64,000 nucleotides of DNA from JADKIH01 sp964595205 (GTDB taxonomy: Bacteria; Bacteroidota; Bacteroidia; AKYH767-A; 2013-40CM-41-45): positions 1 through 64,000 of the forward strand of contig CAZQOQ010000026.1 of assembly GCA_964595205.1 (NCBI GenBank), written 5' to 3'. Under the pieces are notes generated by a model. The model was not told the DNA's origin. It searched no databases and saw nothing but the letters and a program-made list of their open reading frames with translations. Shown here one piece after another: positions 27,745 to 35,802 of the stretch. Made by a program: the position numbers and the translations under genes. Position 1 is the stretch's first letter. Each line of letters opens with the position of its first letter.

Positions 27745-27774
27745 TATTGGTTTGATTATTACCTATTGGTTTGA
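27745..27774. promoter_or_regulatory. Direct repeat TATTGGTTTGA, two copies 19 bp apart
   Basis: The word TATTGGTTTGA occurs at 27745-27755 and again at 27764-27774, on the same face of the helix (19-bp period). It lies 33-62 bases upstream of the M23 peptidase start. Such spacing is typical of a dimeric regulator site, but no regulator is known. The remaining sequence up to carA (27775-28010) is AT-rich with no gene seen. Confidence 0.4.
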
Positions 27775-28010
27775 AGCATTTATAAAAAGAGAAAATAATC
27801 CATCAGTTAAACGGAAGAAAATAAAAAAGTTTACATATTTCCTTAACATTCATGAAAATATACAAATAAAACTCCAATCTAAAGCCATAAAAACGACTAA
27901 ATACGGTGTCTGACTTTTTGTTTCAGGAAAAAGCAATTAAATCAAAGGGGAGTCATTGAACTTTACTACTCACAATAGTCTTCGTTGGTAATTCAAAATC
28001 AAATGGTCAT

Positions 28011-29141
28011 CTAAAAAGTTCCAGCCCCAACGGAAACATCTGCCTTCTTCATTGCATTTGCAAAATCATCAAACAAGTAGCCGCTGTCGTGCGGACCTGG
28101 CGCGGACTCCGGATGATATTGAACACTGAAAGCAATGCGATCTTTAACACGCATACCTTCTATCGTTCCATCGTTTAAATTTATATGAGTGATGTCGACA
28201 AGTTTTGATTTCCTGATCTCTTCTTCATTCACCGAAAACCCGTGGTTCTGGGAGGTGATTTCACATCTTCCGGTTATCAGATTTTTTACTGGATGATTTA
28301 TGCCGCGGTGTCCGTTGAACATTTTGTATGTGTGTATACCGCAGGCCTGGGCAAGCAACTGTTGTCCGAGACAAATACCAAAGAGAGGAATGTTATCCTT
28401 AAGAGCATCCTGTATCGTATTTACCACACCGGGCATTGCAGAGGGATCGCCGGGACCGTTGCTTAACAAGATTCCATCCGGATGCCACTGTTTAATTTCC
28501 ATAAAGGATGCCGATGCAGGAAACACATTCACATAACAGTCTCTCTGAACGAGGTTACGGATGATATTTTTCTTTACTCCGAAATCCATAACGGCAACTT
28601 TCAACTTTGCCGACGGGTTACCGGCGAAGTAAGGAGACTTTGTTGACACCCTGGATGAAAGTTCCAGTCCGGCCATAGATGGAACTTTCAGCAAAAGTTT
28701 TTTCAATTCTTCGATGTCGGTAGTCATGGAAGAGATGATGCAATTCATCGCGCCCTTTGAACGGATGTGCCTCACCACAGCCCTTGTATCAACATCACAA
28801 ATGGCCACTACATTCTGCCTGATGAAATAATTTTCGATGGACTCGGTTGCCGTCTTACGGCTGTAATTTATATTGAAACTCCTGCAAACAAGTCCGGAAA
28901 TATTGATCTTATCGCTTTCAACCTCCTGTGGATGGATGCCGTAATTCCCGACATGCACGTGGGTGGCAACAAGCACCTGGCCGAAATAAGAGGGATCGGT
29001 AAAGATCTCCTGGTAGCCCGTCATTCCCGTATTGAAGCATATCTCGCCGGTGGTTATTCCGGTTGCGCCGGCCGCATGGCCCATGAAATATGTTCCATCC
29101 TCGAGTAACAGGACCGCCGGCTTTTTTTCAGTGTATTTCAT
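28011..29141 (-). CDS. carA: Carbamoyl-phosphate synthase small subunit
   Basis: The glutaminase subunit (376 residues from the ATG at MKYTEK) that releases ammonia from glutamine for carbamoyl phosphate, feeding pyrimidine and arginine synthesis. The class I glutamine amidotransferase domain occupies the C-terminal half: the nucleophile cysteine is in FGICLGQQLLA and the His-Glu pair is in VQYHPESAPGP. The N-terminal domain has ALLLEDGTYFMG-like and GEICFNTGMTGYQE motifs. A TTG four codons upstream is rejected in favour of the ATG. carB is not in the window. The strong terminator at 29215-29252 separates it from the ribosomal block. Confidence 0.95.
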   Translation of the reverse strand: MKYTEKKPAVLLLEDGTYFMGHAAGATGITTGEICFNTGMTGYQEIFTDPSYFGQVLVATHVHVGNYGIHPQEVESDKINISGLVCRSFNINYSRKTATESIENYFIRQNVVAICDVDTRAVVRHIRSKGAMNCIISSMTTDIEELKKLLLKVPSMAGLELSSRVSTKSPYFAGNPSAKLKVAVMDFGVKKNIIRNLVQRDCYVNVFPASASFMEIKQWHPDGILLSNGPGDPSAMPGVVNTIQDALKDNIPLFGICLGQQLLAQACGIHTYKMFNGHRGINHPVKNLITGRCEITSQNHGFSVNEEEIRKSKLVDITHINLNDGTIEGMRVKDRIAFSVQYHPESAPGPHDSGYLFDDFANAMKKADVSVGAGTF

Positions 29142-29150
29142 TGGATAATT

Positions 29151-29158
29151 CAAAGATA
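29151..29158 (-). promoter_or_regulatory. Candidate promoter -7 element for carA
   Basis: On the minus strand this reads TATCTTTG, a full match to TAnnTTTG. It ends ten bases before the carA ATG, leaving a leader of only a few bases. No clear TTTG is present at the usual upstream spacing. Its place directly after the ribosomal terminator supports an independent carA promoter. Confidence 0.5.
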
Positions 29159-29214
29159 CGGGTTTTGTAAATTTAACCTGCAGGTGTTAATAAATCACGG
29201 TGAATGTTCCGGGC

Positions 29215-29252
29215 ATAAAAAAGGGGAAAAGACAAACGTCTCATCCCCTTTC
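29215..29252 (-). terminator. Rho-independent terminator ending the ribosomal protein block
   Basis: On the minus strand an 8-bp stem AAAGGGGA/TCCCCTTT encloses an inner stem AGAC/GTCT with a 4-nt loop, and a T run follows. It lies 20 bases after the rplQ stop codon. It is the natural end of transcription for the rpoA-rplQ end of the block. Confidence 0.85.
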
Positions 29253-29271
29253 CGGTCTTGCGATAAAGAAA

Positions 29272-29856
29272 TCATTCCTTATCGTCTGATTTTTTACTCT
29301 TCGTTTTCTTTGGAGCAGCCTCACTGCTTTTTTTCCTGGCGGCAGGCTTCTTCTTAACTTCTGTTTCCGGCGCTTCAGTTTCCGCGTCGGCAACAGCTTC
29401 AGCAGCCGGAGCAGCGGCCGAGGCCTTTTTACTGCCTCTGCGGCGAGTGCCTTTGGCTTTCCTGGCTGTAGAATCTTTTCCTTCTCCGCCATAAATCAGG
29501 TTAAAATCGACCAGTTCCATCATGCACATCTCTGCATTATCACCCGGACGATTTTCCAGTTTAATGATGCGAGTATATCCACCCGGACGATCGGCGATCT
29601 TCGGAGCAACTTCACGGAAAAGTTCGGCAACTGCAAATTTATTATGCAGGTAGCTGAAAACAACCCTGCGTGAATGTGTGCTGTCCACCTTCGATTTAGT
29701 AATTAATGGCTCAACATATTTTCTCAATGCCTTTGCCTTGGCAACCGTCGTATTGATTCGCTTATTCAGGATCAGCGAAGAAGACATGTTTGAAAGCAAT
29801 GCCTCACGATGTGAGTGCTGTCTTCCAAGATGATTTATTTTTTTACCGTGTCTCAT
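29272..29856 (-). CDS. rplQ: 50S ribosomal protein L17 with long Ala/Lys-rich tail
   Basis: Residues 1-125 are canonical bacterial L17 (MRHGKKxNHLGR, LLSNMSSSLI, VEPLITK, GGYTRI). A low-complexity tail of about 69 residues follows (126-194), first basic, then Ala/Glu-rich, then Lys/Ser-rich and ending in acidic residues. L17 in E. coli ends at about 127. Tails of this sort are seen in L17 of Bacteroidota, so it is probably genuine; its role is unknown. It lies 49 bases downstream of rpoA and is the last gene of the block. Confidence 0.96.
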   Translation of the reverse strand: MRHGKKINHLGRQHSHREALLSNMSSSLILNKRINTTVAKAKALRKYVEPLITKSKVDSTHSRRVVFSYLHNKFAVAELFREVAPKIADRPGGYTRIIKLENRPGDNAEMCMMELVDFNLIYGGEGKDSTARKAKGTRRRGSKKASAAAPAAEAVADAETEAPETEVKKKPAARKKSSEAAPKKTKSKKSDDKE

Positions 29857-29905
29857 TTGATTATTACTCTATATCTGTCAAACTGATTTTTTAATTTTTG
29901 CGGGA

Positions 29906-30895
29906 TTACTTTCTCTCGAGGTATTTTCCCACATTCATTCCAAAGGAAAGATTCTTGGATCGTACGAGTTCTTCCAGTTCCGTGAGCGACTTTTTACCGA
30001 AGTTACGGAACTTCAGGAGGTCGGCCTTATTATAAGAAACAAGGTCGCCAAGCGTTTCAACATCTGCCGCTTTTAGGCAATTCAACGCTCTTACTGAAAG
30101 ATCCATGTCGACAAGCTTCGTGCTTAAAAGCTGGCGCATGTGAAGAGTATTCTCGTCGAGTTCTTCCGTAGGAGTCTTCTCTTTTGTCTCAAGGGTGATC
30201 TTCTCATCGGAGAACAGCATGAAGTGATGAATAAGGATCTCCGCTGCTTCTTTTAATGCTTCTTTCGGATGAATGGAGCCATCAGAAGAAATCTCCATGA
30301 TGAGTTTTTCATAATCCGTTTTCTGCTCAACGCGGTAATTTTCTACGGAGTATTTTACATTCCTGACGGGAGTGAAAATAGAATCCATTGGTATGGTACC
30401 GATCGGAGCACTGTTCATTTTATTTTCTTCTGAAGGAACATAGCCACGACCCTTGTCGATGTGAATGTCGAGCGTAAGCTTCACGCTCGGCTCCATGTTA
30501 CAAAGAACCAGTTCAGGATTTAAAACCTGGAATGCTGTTGTAAATTTGCTGATGTCGCCGGCAGTAAACTGAGTTTTGCCACTGACGCTTACCGTTACTT
30601 TTTCTGAATCCGTACCCTGGATTTGTTGTTTGAAACGAACCTGTTTAAGGTTAAGGATAATTTCTGTTACATCTTCAACCACTCCTTTAATGGTAGAAAA
30701 TTCATGATCCACTCCTGATATTTTGATAGAAGTAATCGCATGCCCTTCAAGTGAAGAGAGCAGAATCCTGCGCAATGCATTACCGATTGTAATTCCATAA
30801 CCTGGTTCAAGCGGACGAAACTCGAATACACCGTTACGGTCGTCGGAGCTGATCATAATCACTTTTTCCGGTCTCTGAAATGCTAAGATGGCCAT
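29906..30895 (-). CDS. rpoA: DNA-directed RNA polymerase subunit alpha
   Basis: A 329-residue alpha subunit. The N-terminal domain (about 1-230) has the dimerisation and assembly motifs GNALRRILLSSLEGHAI and GRGYVPSE. The C-terminal domain (about 250-325) has the helix-hairpin-helix region (LxVRALNCLKAADVETLGDLV, LLKFRNFGKKSLTELEE) that binds promoter UP elements and activators. Length is normal. It lies in the usual alpha-operon order between rpsD and rplQ. Confidence 0.97.
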   Translation of the reverse strand: MAILAFQRPEKVIMISSDDRNGVFEFRPLEPGYGITIGNALRRILLSSLEGHAITSIKISGVDHEFSTIKGVVEDVTEIILNLKQVRFKQQIQGTDSEKVTVSVSGKTQFTAGDISKFTTAFQVLNPELVLCNMEPSVKLTLDIHIDKGRGYVPSEENKMNSAPIGTIPMDSIFTPVRNVKYSVENYRVEQKTDYEKLIMEISSDGSIHPKEALKEAAEILIHHFMLFSDEKITLETKEKTPTEELDENTLHMRQLLSTKLVDMDLSVRALNCLKAADVETLGDLVSYNKADLLKFRNFGKKSLTELEELVRSKNLSFGMNVGKYLERK

Positions 30896-30971
30896 TGTAT
30901 CGTATATAGTTAAAGGTTTGACTTATTAATTATGAAAGAGAATTTCCCTCTCATCCACTGATTATTCAATC

Positions 30972-31574
30972 TTATTTAGAGTACAATTCGACGATGAGCT
31001 GTTCTTTTATTGCCTCAGGAATCTGATCTCTCGTTGGAAGATTCAGGATTTTTCCTGACAGGGAAGATCGATCCCACTCAAGCCAGGCATGCTTTGGACC
31101 ATGAGTTGAAGCTGTTGCAATAACTTCAAGGGCCTTTGAACGCTCACGTACTGCCACCACATCGCCGCTCTTGCAGGTATAAGACGGGATGTTTACCACT
31201 TTGCCGTTCACCGTAATGTGACGGTGAGAAACGAGCTGACGTGAAGCCATGCGTGAAGGAGCGAGGCCAAGACGGAATACAACATTGTCAAGACGTGCTT
31301 CAATGAGCTGAAGAAGGTTTTCGCCGGTAATGCCTTCCTTGCGGGAAGCACGGTCGAATATCTTGGCAAACTGACGCTCAAGGATGCCATACATGTATTT
31401 CACCTTTTGCTTTTCCATAAGCTGAACAGCGTACTCTGATTGCTTTGCACGCTTCTTCATTGCACCGTGTTGTCCTGGTGGATAATTTTTCTTGTCAAAT
31501 GATTTATCCGGACCGAAGATTGGTTCACGGAACTTACGTGCGATTTTGGTTGATGGACCGATGTATCTTGCCAT
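30972..31574 (-). CDS. rpsD: 30S ribosomal protein S4
   Basis: A 200-residue S4, a primary 16S rRNA binder that nucleates 30S assembly. The S4 RNA-binding domain is clear (RLDNVVFRLGLAPSRMASRQLVSHRHITVNG, about residues 92-122). It ends with the conserved IVELYSK. The N-terminal zinc cysteines of some S4 proteins are missing, so this is the zinc-free type. In E. coli S4 represses the alpha operon; no such site was recognised here. Confidence 0.97.
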   Translation of the reverse strand: MARYIGPSTKIARKFREPIFGPDKSFDKKNYPPGQHGAMKKRAKQSEYAVQLMEKQKVKYMYGILERQFAKIFDRASRKEGITGENLLQLIEARLDNVVFRLGLAPSRMASRQLVSHRHITVNGKVVNIPSYTCKSGDVVAVRERSKALEVIATASTHGPKHAWLEWDRSSLSGKILNLPTRDQIPEAIKEQLIVELYSK

Positions 31575-31605
31575 GATTGATTTGAATTCTTTCTTTTAAA
31601 AATAT

Positions 31606-32013
31606 TTATACTCTGCGTTTTCCGTGCGGACGACAGCCGTTATGTGGAATAGGCGTTAAGTCCATGATCTCTGTCACTTCAATTCCGGCCTGGTGAAGTG
31701 TCCTGATAGCCGACTCTCTCCCTGCGCCCGGACCTTTTACAAATACTTTCACCTTTCTTAAACCGAGGTCGAAAGCCGCTTTGGCACAATCGCCTGCTGC
31801 AAGCTGCGCCGCATATGGGGTGTTTTTCTTTGATCCCTTGAATCCCATCTTGCCTGCAGAGCTCCAGGAGATAACCTGTCCTGAATCATTCGTTAGCGAA
31901 ATGATGATGTTATTGAAAGTCGCATTGATGAAAGCCTTTCCGTAAAGGTCGACCTTTACCACTTTTTTCTTCGCGGCTTTTACCGGTTTTGCACTTTGTT
32001 GTTGAGTTGCCAT
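31606..32013 (-). CDS. rpsK: 30S ribosomal protein S11
   Basis: A 135-residue S11 starting at the ATG of MATQQQ; a TTG three codons upstream is less likely. Core motifs are ATFNNTII-like (FINATFNNIIIS), GFKGSKKNTPYAAQ, VFVKGPGAGRESAIR and the end DLTPIPHNGCRPHGKRRV. It sits in the 30S platform near the 3' end of 16S rRNA. It follows rpsM by nine bases. Confidence 0.97.
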   Translation of the reverse strand: MATQQQSAKPVKAAKKKVVKVDLYGKAFINATFNNIIISLTNDSGQVISWSSAGKMGFKGSKKNTPYAAQLAAGDCAKAAFDLGLRKVKVFVKGPGAGRESAIRTLHQAGIEVTEIMDLTPIPHNGCRPHGKRRV

Positions 32014-32022
32014 GATGATCAA

Positions 32023-32400
32023 TTACATTTTGGTTGCCTTCTTCTTGTTGGCAACAGTTTTACGTTTTCCTTTTCTTGTACGCGTATTCGTCTTGGTACG
32101 CTGACCACGCACTGGTAAACCGACACGATGACGTATACCGCGGTAGCAGTTAATGTCGACCAGGCGTTTGATGTTTAACTGAACCTCTGAGCGAAGCGCA
32201 CCTTCAACCTTCAGTTCATTGATGATTTGCCTGATTTTATTCAGTTGTTCATCATTCCAGTTTTCAACTTTAATATTATGATCTATTCCGCCTTCATCAA
32301 GAATGCGTGCAGCAGTCGAATTACCGATACCGAAAATATAGGTAAGTCCGACAACTCCTCTTTTGTGTTTAGGTAGATCTACACCTGAAATACGAGCCAT
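32023..32400 (-). CDS. rpsM: 30S ribosomal protein S13
   Basis: A 125-residue S13 (MARISGVDLPxxKR, LTYIFGIGNSTA, YRGIRHRxGLPVRGQRTKTNTRTRKGKRKT). It contacts the head of the 30S and the 50S subunit through bridges B1a and B1b. An octamer array of about 70 bases and the rpmJ gene lie upstream. Confidence 0.97.
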   Translation of the reverse strand: MARISGVDLPKHKRGVVGLTYIFGIGNSTAARILDEGGIDHNIKVENWNDEQLNKIRQIINELKVEGALRSEVQLNIKRLVDINCYRGIRHRVGLPVRGQRTKTNTRTRKGKRKTVANKKKATKM

Positions 32401-32437
32401 TTATTTTTTGTTTGTTATTGTTAGTTCTTACTTTTTC

Positions 32438-32506
32438 AATTAGTTGATTCGTTAATTAGTTGATTCGTTAATTAACTAATTAACGAATTAGCTAATCAAC
32501 TAATTA
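32438..32506. repeat. Octamer array between rpmJ and rpsM
   Basis: Eight to nine octamers in register, in rpmJ sense mainly TTAGTTGA, TTAGCTAA, TTAACGAA and TCAACTAA, begin at the rpmJ stop codon. The first half is largely the reverse complement of the second, so a long AT-rich hairpin is possible in the operon transcript. Each octamer contains TAG or TAA. Confidence 0.82.
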
Positions 32507-32623
32507 TTACCCCTGGCGCTGCTTGAAGCGCGGGTTTTTCTTGTTAATTACATACAATCTGCCTTTACGACGTACGATGATACAATCGACAGATCTCTTT
32601 TTTATAGCAGGTTTTACTTTCAT
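32507..32623 (-). CDS. rpmJ: 50S ribosomal protein L36
   Basis: A 38-residue protein too short for most gene filters. It begins MKVKPAIKKRSVDC and ends NKKNPRFKQRQG. Of the zinc ligands in classic L36 (three Cys and one His), only one cysteine remains (C14); the others are replaced by Ser, Asn and Phe. It is the zinc-independent form usual in Bacteroidota. Its place between infA and rpsM is conserved. The stop codon abuts the octamer array. Confidence 0.95.
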   Translation of the reverse strand: MKVKPAIKKRSVDCIIVRRKGRLYVINKKNPRFKQRQG

Positions 32624-32632
32624 TTCCTTTAT

Positions 32633-32708
32633 CGTTTGGCGTTTGCCGTTTGGCGTTTGATTCTTTGATTTCTGTTTACTGTTTACTAATTTTTGACCTT
32701 TGACCTAA
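32633..32708. repeat. Heptamer array between infA and rpmJ
   Basis: In the sense of infA, 7-nt words run from a few bases after its stop to near the rpmJ start: GGTCAAA twice, AAACAGT-type twice, AATCAAA-type twice with one extra base, then GCCAAAC, GGCAAAC and GCCAAAC. The array fills nearly the whole spacer inside the operon. Confidence 0.75.
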
Positions 32709-32709
32709 A

Positions 32710-32928
32710 TTATTTATACCTGTAGGTAATTCTACCTTTGGTTAAATCATACGGCGACATTTCCACCTTTACCTTATCGCCCGGAAGAATTTTAATATAA
32801 TTCATCCTCATCTTCCCTGATATATGAGCGATTATCTCATGACCATTTTCCAGTTCAACACGGAACATTGCATTTGATAATGCCTCTGTAATAGTGCCGT
32901 CTTGTTCAATGTTTGCCTGTTTCGCCAC
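32710..32928 (-). CDS. infA: Translation initiation factor IF-1
   Basis: A 72-residue OB-fold protein that blocks the ribosomal A site during initiation. Motifs: EGTI/DGTITEALSNAMFRVELENGH, GKMRMNYIKILPGDKV and the end DLTKGRITYRYK. It follows map by six bases in the usual spc/alpha arrangement. Confidence 0.97.
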   Translation of the reverse strand: MAKQANIEQDGTITEALSNAMFRVELENGHEIIAHISGKMRMNYIKILPGDKVKVEMSPYDLTKGRITYRYK

Positions 32929-32934
32929 GTCTGT

Positions 32935-33729
32935 TTAACTGACTTTTGTATTTATGTTTTCTTTTAGTACTTCTTCTATATATTTAAATGAACTTAATAT
33001 ATCTGCCTCACCTTTTCTGATTGCCACCGTGTGTTCGAAGTGAGCAGATGGTTTTCTGTCTGCCGTCCGAACCGTCCATCCGTCCTTTTCATGAACCACT
33101 GCCTTACTTCCCATATTTATCATCGGTTCTATGGCAATCACCAATCCTTCTTTCAGCACCATTCCCGTACCGCTCTTCCCATAGTTTGGAACTTCTGGTT
33201 TCTCGTGAAGATGCCGTCCGATACCATGACCAACCAATTCTCTCACTACTGAAAAACCATTAGCCTCTGCATGCATCTGAACGGCGTGACTGATATCTCC
33301 TAACCGGTTACCGGCAACTGCCTTTTCGATTCCCTTATAGAGTGATTCGCGGGTAATCTTGAGAAGTTTCATGGTCTCATTGTCGATCTCACCGATAGCG
33401 AATGTATAGGCAGAATCTCCATAAAAACCATTCTTCAAAATTCCGAAATCAACCGAACAGATATCTCCGTCGCGTAATTCGGTATTGTTTGGAATACCGT
33501 GAACCACCTGCGCATTTACAGAAATACAAACCGAATTTGGAAATCCGTTGTAATTCAAAAATGCCGGCGTCGCATGATTGTCTCTCGCAAACTCTTCAGC
33601 AATGCGATCGAGATCCAGCGTGGTAATACCGGGCCTGATGACTTTCGCCACTTCAGCTAAGGTTTTGGCAACAAGCAAAGAACTTTCTCTTATTAACTCA
33701 ATCTCCTCGTTTGTCTTATAGTACAGCAT
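32935..33729 (-). CDS. map: Methionine aminopeptidase, type I
   Basis: A 264-residue metalloprotease that removes the initiator methionine. The pita-bread fold has metal ligands in SVDFG and GDSAYTF (two Asp), GHGIGRHLHEKPEVPNYG (His), AIEPMIN (Glu) and FEHTVA (Glu), all present. It lies between secY and infA; adk, which often sits beside map in other bacteria, is absent here. Confidence 0.96.
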   Translation of the reverse strand: MLYYKTNEEIELIRESSLLVAKTLAEVAKVIRPGITTLDLDRIAEEFARDNHATPAFLNYNGFPNSVCISVNAQVVHGIPNNTELRDGDICSVDFGILKNGFYGDSAYTFAIGEIDNETMKLLKITRESLYKGIEKAVAGNRLGDISHAVQMHAEANGFSVVRELVGHGIGRHLHEKPEVPNYGKSGTGMVLKEGLVIAIEPMINMGSKAVVHEKDGWTVRTADRKPSAHFEHTVAIRKGEADILSSFKYIEEVLKENINTKVS

Positions 33730-33759
33730 ATGTCTTTCTTTCTTCTGACATTACCGAAC

Positions 33760-35121
33760 TTAGACCGCAGATGCTACCTGCGTATTCCTTCCTTTGATCC
33801 TTCCACTCTTCATCAGTCCATCGTAATGACGCATCAGCAAATGGCTCTCTATCTGTTGAAGCGTATCCAGTACAACACCCACCAGGATCAGGAGAGATGT
33901 CCCTCCGTAAAAGTGAGCGAAGTTGTTGTTGATATTTAACAGCAATGCAAATGTCGGCATGATGGCAATGAAGGCGAGGAATATTGCCCCCGGCAAAGTG
34001 ATCCTCGACATCACGTCGTCAATGAATTCCGCCGTACTGCGGCCCGGTTTCACACCGGGGATAAATCCGTTGTTTCGCTTCATGTCATCTGCCATCTGAT
34101 TCGGATTCACTGCAATCGCAGTATAGAAATAGGTGAATAGAATGATGAGCGTCGCAAAGACAAAGTTGTACCAGAAGGATGTGAAATTTCCGAAGGTCGT
34201 AAGCACGCCCTGGGAAGCAGCCGAGTCCGGGAAAAACTGGGCGATAGTGGCGGGAATGAACATGATTGCCTGCGCAAAAATGATTGGCATAACACCTGCA
34301 GCATTTACCTTTAAAGGAATATACTGACGTACGCCACCGTATTGCTTATTTCCAACAATCTTCTTTGCAAAATTTACCGGTATCCTGCGCGTACCCTGAA
34401 CAAGAAGTATTACCATCGCAATCACCGCCCCGAGTGCAACGAGTTCGAGGAGCAATACGACCATTCCTCCATTTGCATTGGCGCGTGAAAGAACTTCATC
34501 CCTGAGAGCGGCCGGGAGACGTGCGATAATCCCGATCATGATGATCAGAGAAATACCATTTCCAATTCCTTTGTCCGTAATCCTCTCACCAAGCCACATC
34601 ACGAATATCGTTCCTGCAACGAGTATGACGATAGAAGTGAACCAGAACGTAAACGGCGAAACGAGCTCGGGATTTGTAACCGAGATGATCGCACCCGGAA
34701 CCTGTGAACGTAAATTCACGATGTATCCCGGCGCCTGGAATGCGGTAATGATCACCGTAAGCCAGCGGGTGATGTTATTGATACGCTTTCTTCCGCTTTC
34801 TCCTTCCTTCTGCAATTTCTGGAAATAGGGTATTGCTATACTTAACAACTGGATCACGATGGATGCGGAGATGTAAGGCATGATACCCAATGCAAAAATC
34901 GATGAATGGGAAAATGCACCACCCGAAAACATATCGAGTAATCCAAGTACTCCTCCAGATGTCTGGTTCTGCAGAGCAGCCAGTTTTTCCGGATCTACAC
35001 CGGGAAGCACGATGTGCGTACCCAGGCGGTAGATAAGAAGGAAAAGAAGAGTATTAAGAATACGAATTCTGAGATCTTCGATCTTAAAGATATTACGTAT
35101 TGTCTGTATGAGGTTTTTCAT
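33760..35121 (-). CDS. secY: Protein translocase subunit SecY
   Basis: A 453-residue inner-membrane channel protein of the Sec translocon with about ten transmembrane helices. N-terminal IFKIEDLRIRILNTLLFLLIYRLGTHI and the plug region GLLDMFSGGAFSHSSIFALGIMPYISASI are typical. It sits in the spc operon between rplO and map, three bases after rplO. Confidence 0.97.
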   Translation of the reverse strand: MKNLIQTIRNIFKIEDLRIRILNTLLFLLIYRLGTHIVLPGVDPEKLAALQNQTSGGVLGLLDMFSGGAFSHSSIFALGIMPYISASIVIQLLSIAIPYFQKLQKEGESGRKRINNITRWLTVIITAFQAPGYIVNLRSQVPGAIISVTNPELVSPFTFWFTSIVILVAGTIFVMWLGERITDKGIGNGISLIIMIGIIARLPAALRDEVLSRANANGGMVVLLLELVALGAVIAMVILLVQGTRRIPVNFAKKIVGNKQYGGVRQYIPLKVNAAGVMPIIFAQAIMFIPATIAQFFPDSAASQGVLTTFGNFTSFWYNFVFATLIILFTYFYTAIAVNPNQMADDMKRNNGFIPGVKPGRSTAEFIDDVMSRITLPGAIFLAFIAIMPTFALLLNINNNFAHFYGGTSLLILVGVVLDTLQQIESHLLMRHYDGLMKSGRIKGRNTQVASAV

Positions 35122-35124
35122 AGC

Positions 35125-35571
35125 TTAGATGGTAGAAGTACTTCCTCCCTTTGCTTCAATTGCTTCTTTTGCGGTGGCTGAGAAAGCATGAGCCTTCACA
35201 TCCAACTTTGATTTTAATTCACCTCTTCCGAGGATTTTCACACGCTCAGCTTTCTGAGCGAGACCATTTTCAACAAGCACGTTAAAATCGATGCTTGTAA
35301 TTTTTTTAGAATCCGCAAGCGCCTGAAGCGTATCGAGATTGATTCCGTGATATTCCACACGGAATGGATTCTTGAATCCGAACTTCGGCAGGCGTCTCTG
35401 CAAAGGCATTTGTCCGCCTTCAAAGCCACGCTTCGAAGAATAACCGGAACGCGATTGCGCACCTTTGTGACCACGTGTAGACGTGCCGCCTTTACCGGAG
35501 CCGGTTCCGCGACCGATTCGCTTGGTACTTTTAACTGAACCTTCTGCAGGCTTTAGTGATGATAAATTCAT
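35125..35571 (-). CDS. rplO: 50S ribosomal protein L15
   Basis: A 148-residue L15 with the Gly/Arg/Lys-rich N-terminal extension (RIGRGTGSGKGGTSTRGHKGAQSRSG) that winds into 23S rRNA, and the GFEGGQMPLQRRLPKFGF motif. It follows rpmD by about 31 bases. Confidence 0.97.
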   Translation of the reverse strand: MNLSSLKPAEGSVKSTKRIGRGTGSGKGGTSTRGHKGAQSRSGYSSKRGFEGGQMPLQRRLPKFGFKNPFRVEYHGINLDTLQALADSKKITSIDFNVLVENGLAQKAERVKILGRGELKSKLDVKAHAFSATAKEAIEAKGGSTSTI

Positions 35572-35602
35572 GAGTGAAATATCTGATCTGAATTATTCTC
35601 GA

Positions 35603-35782
35603 TTAACTTTCTTTTACTTCTACCAGGTGTTTAACGGTATTGATCATACCTAAGATCTGTGGCGTTTTCTCCTTTTCTACCGTGCGCTGCATCTTGTTTA
35701 AACCCAAAGCAGCAAGTGTTCGCTTCTGGTTTTCCGGACGGTCGATACCACTCTTGATTAGTTTAATTTTAATTTTAGACAT
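35603..35782 (-). CDS. rpmD: 50S ribosomal protein L30
   Basis: A 59-residue protein missed by usual length cut-offs. It reads MSKIKIKLIKSGIDRPENQK, then RTLAALGLNKMQRTVEKEKT, and ends in KHLVEVKES, a full L30 pattern (ferredoxin-like fold on the 50S). It lies in the conserved position between rpsE and rplO, with an ATG start and a TAA stop. Confidence 0.96.
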   Translation of the reverse strand: MSKIKIKLIKSGIDRPENQKRTLAALGLNKMQRTVEKEKTPQILGMINTVKHLVEVKES

Positions 35783-35802
35783 TACTGTTTATCGTTAATG
35801 GC

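Noticed and set aside
29241..29492. Lys/Leu-rich frame over the L17 tail
   Set aside because: Shadow of the low-complexity rplQ tail and the terminator.
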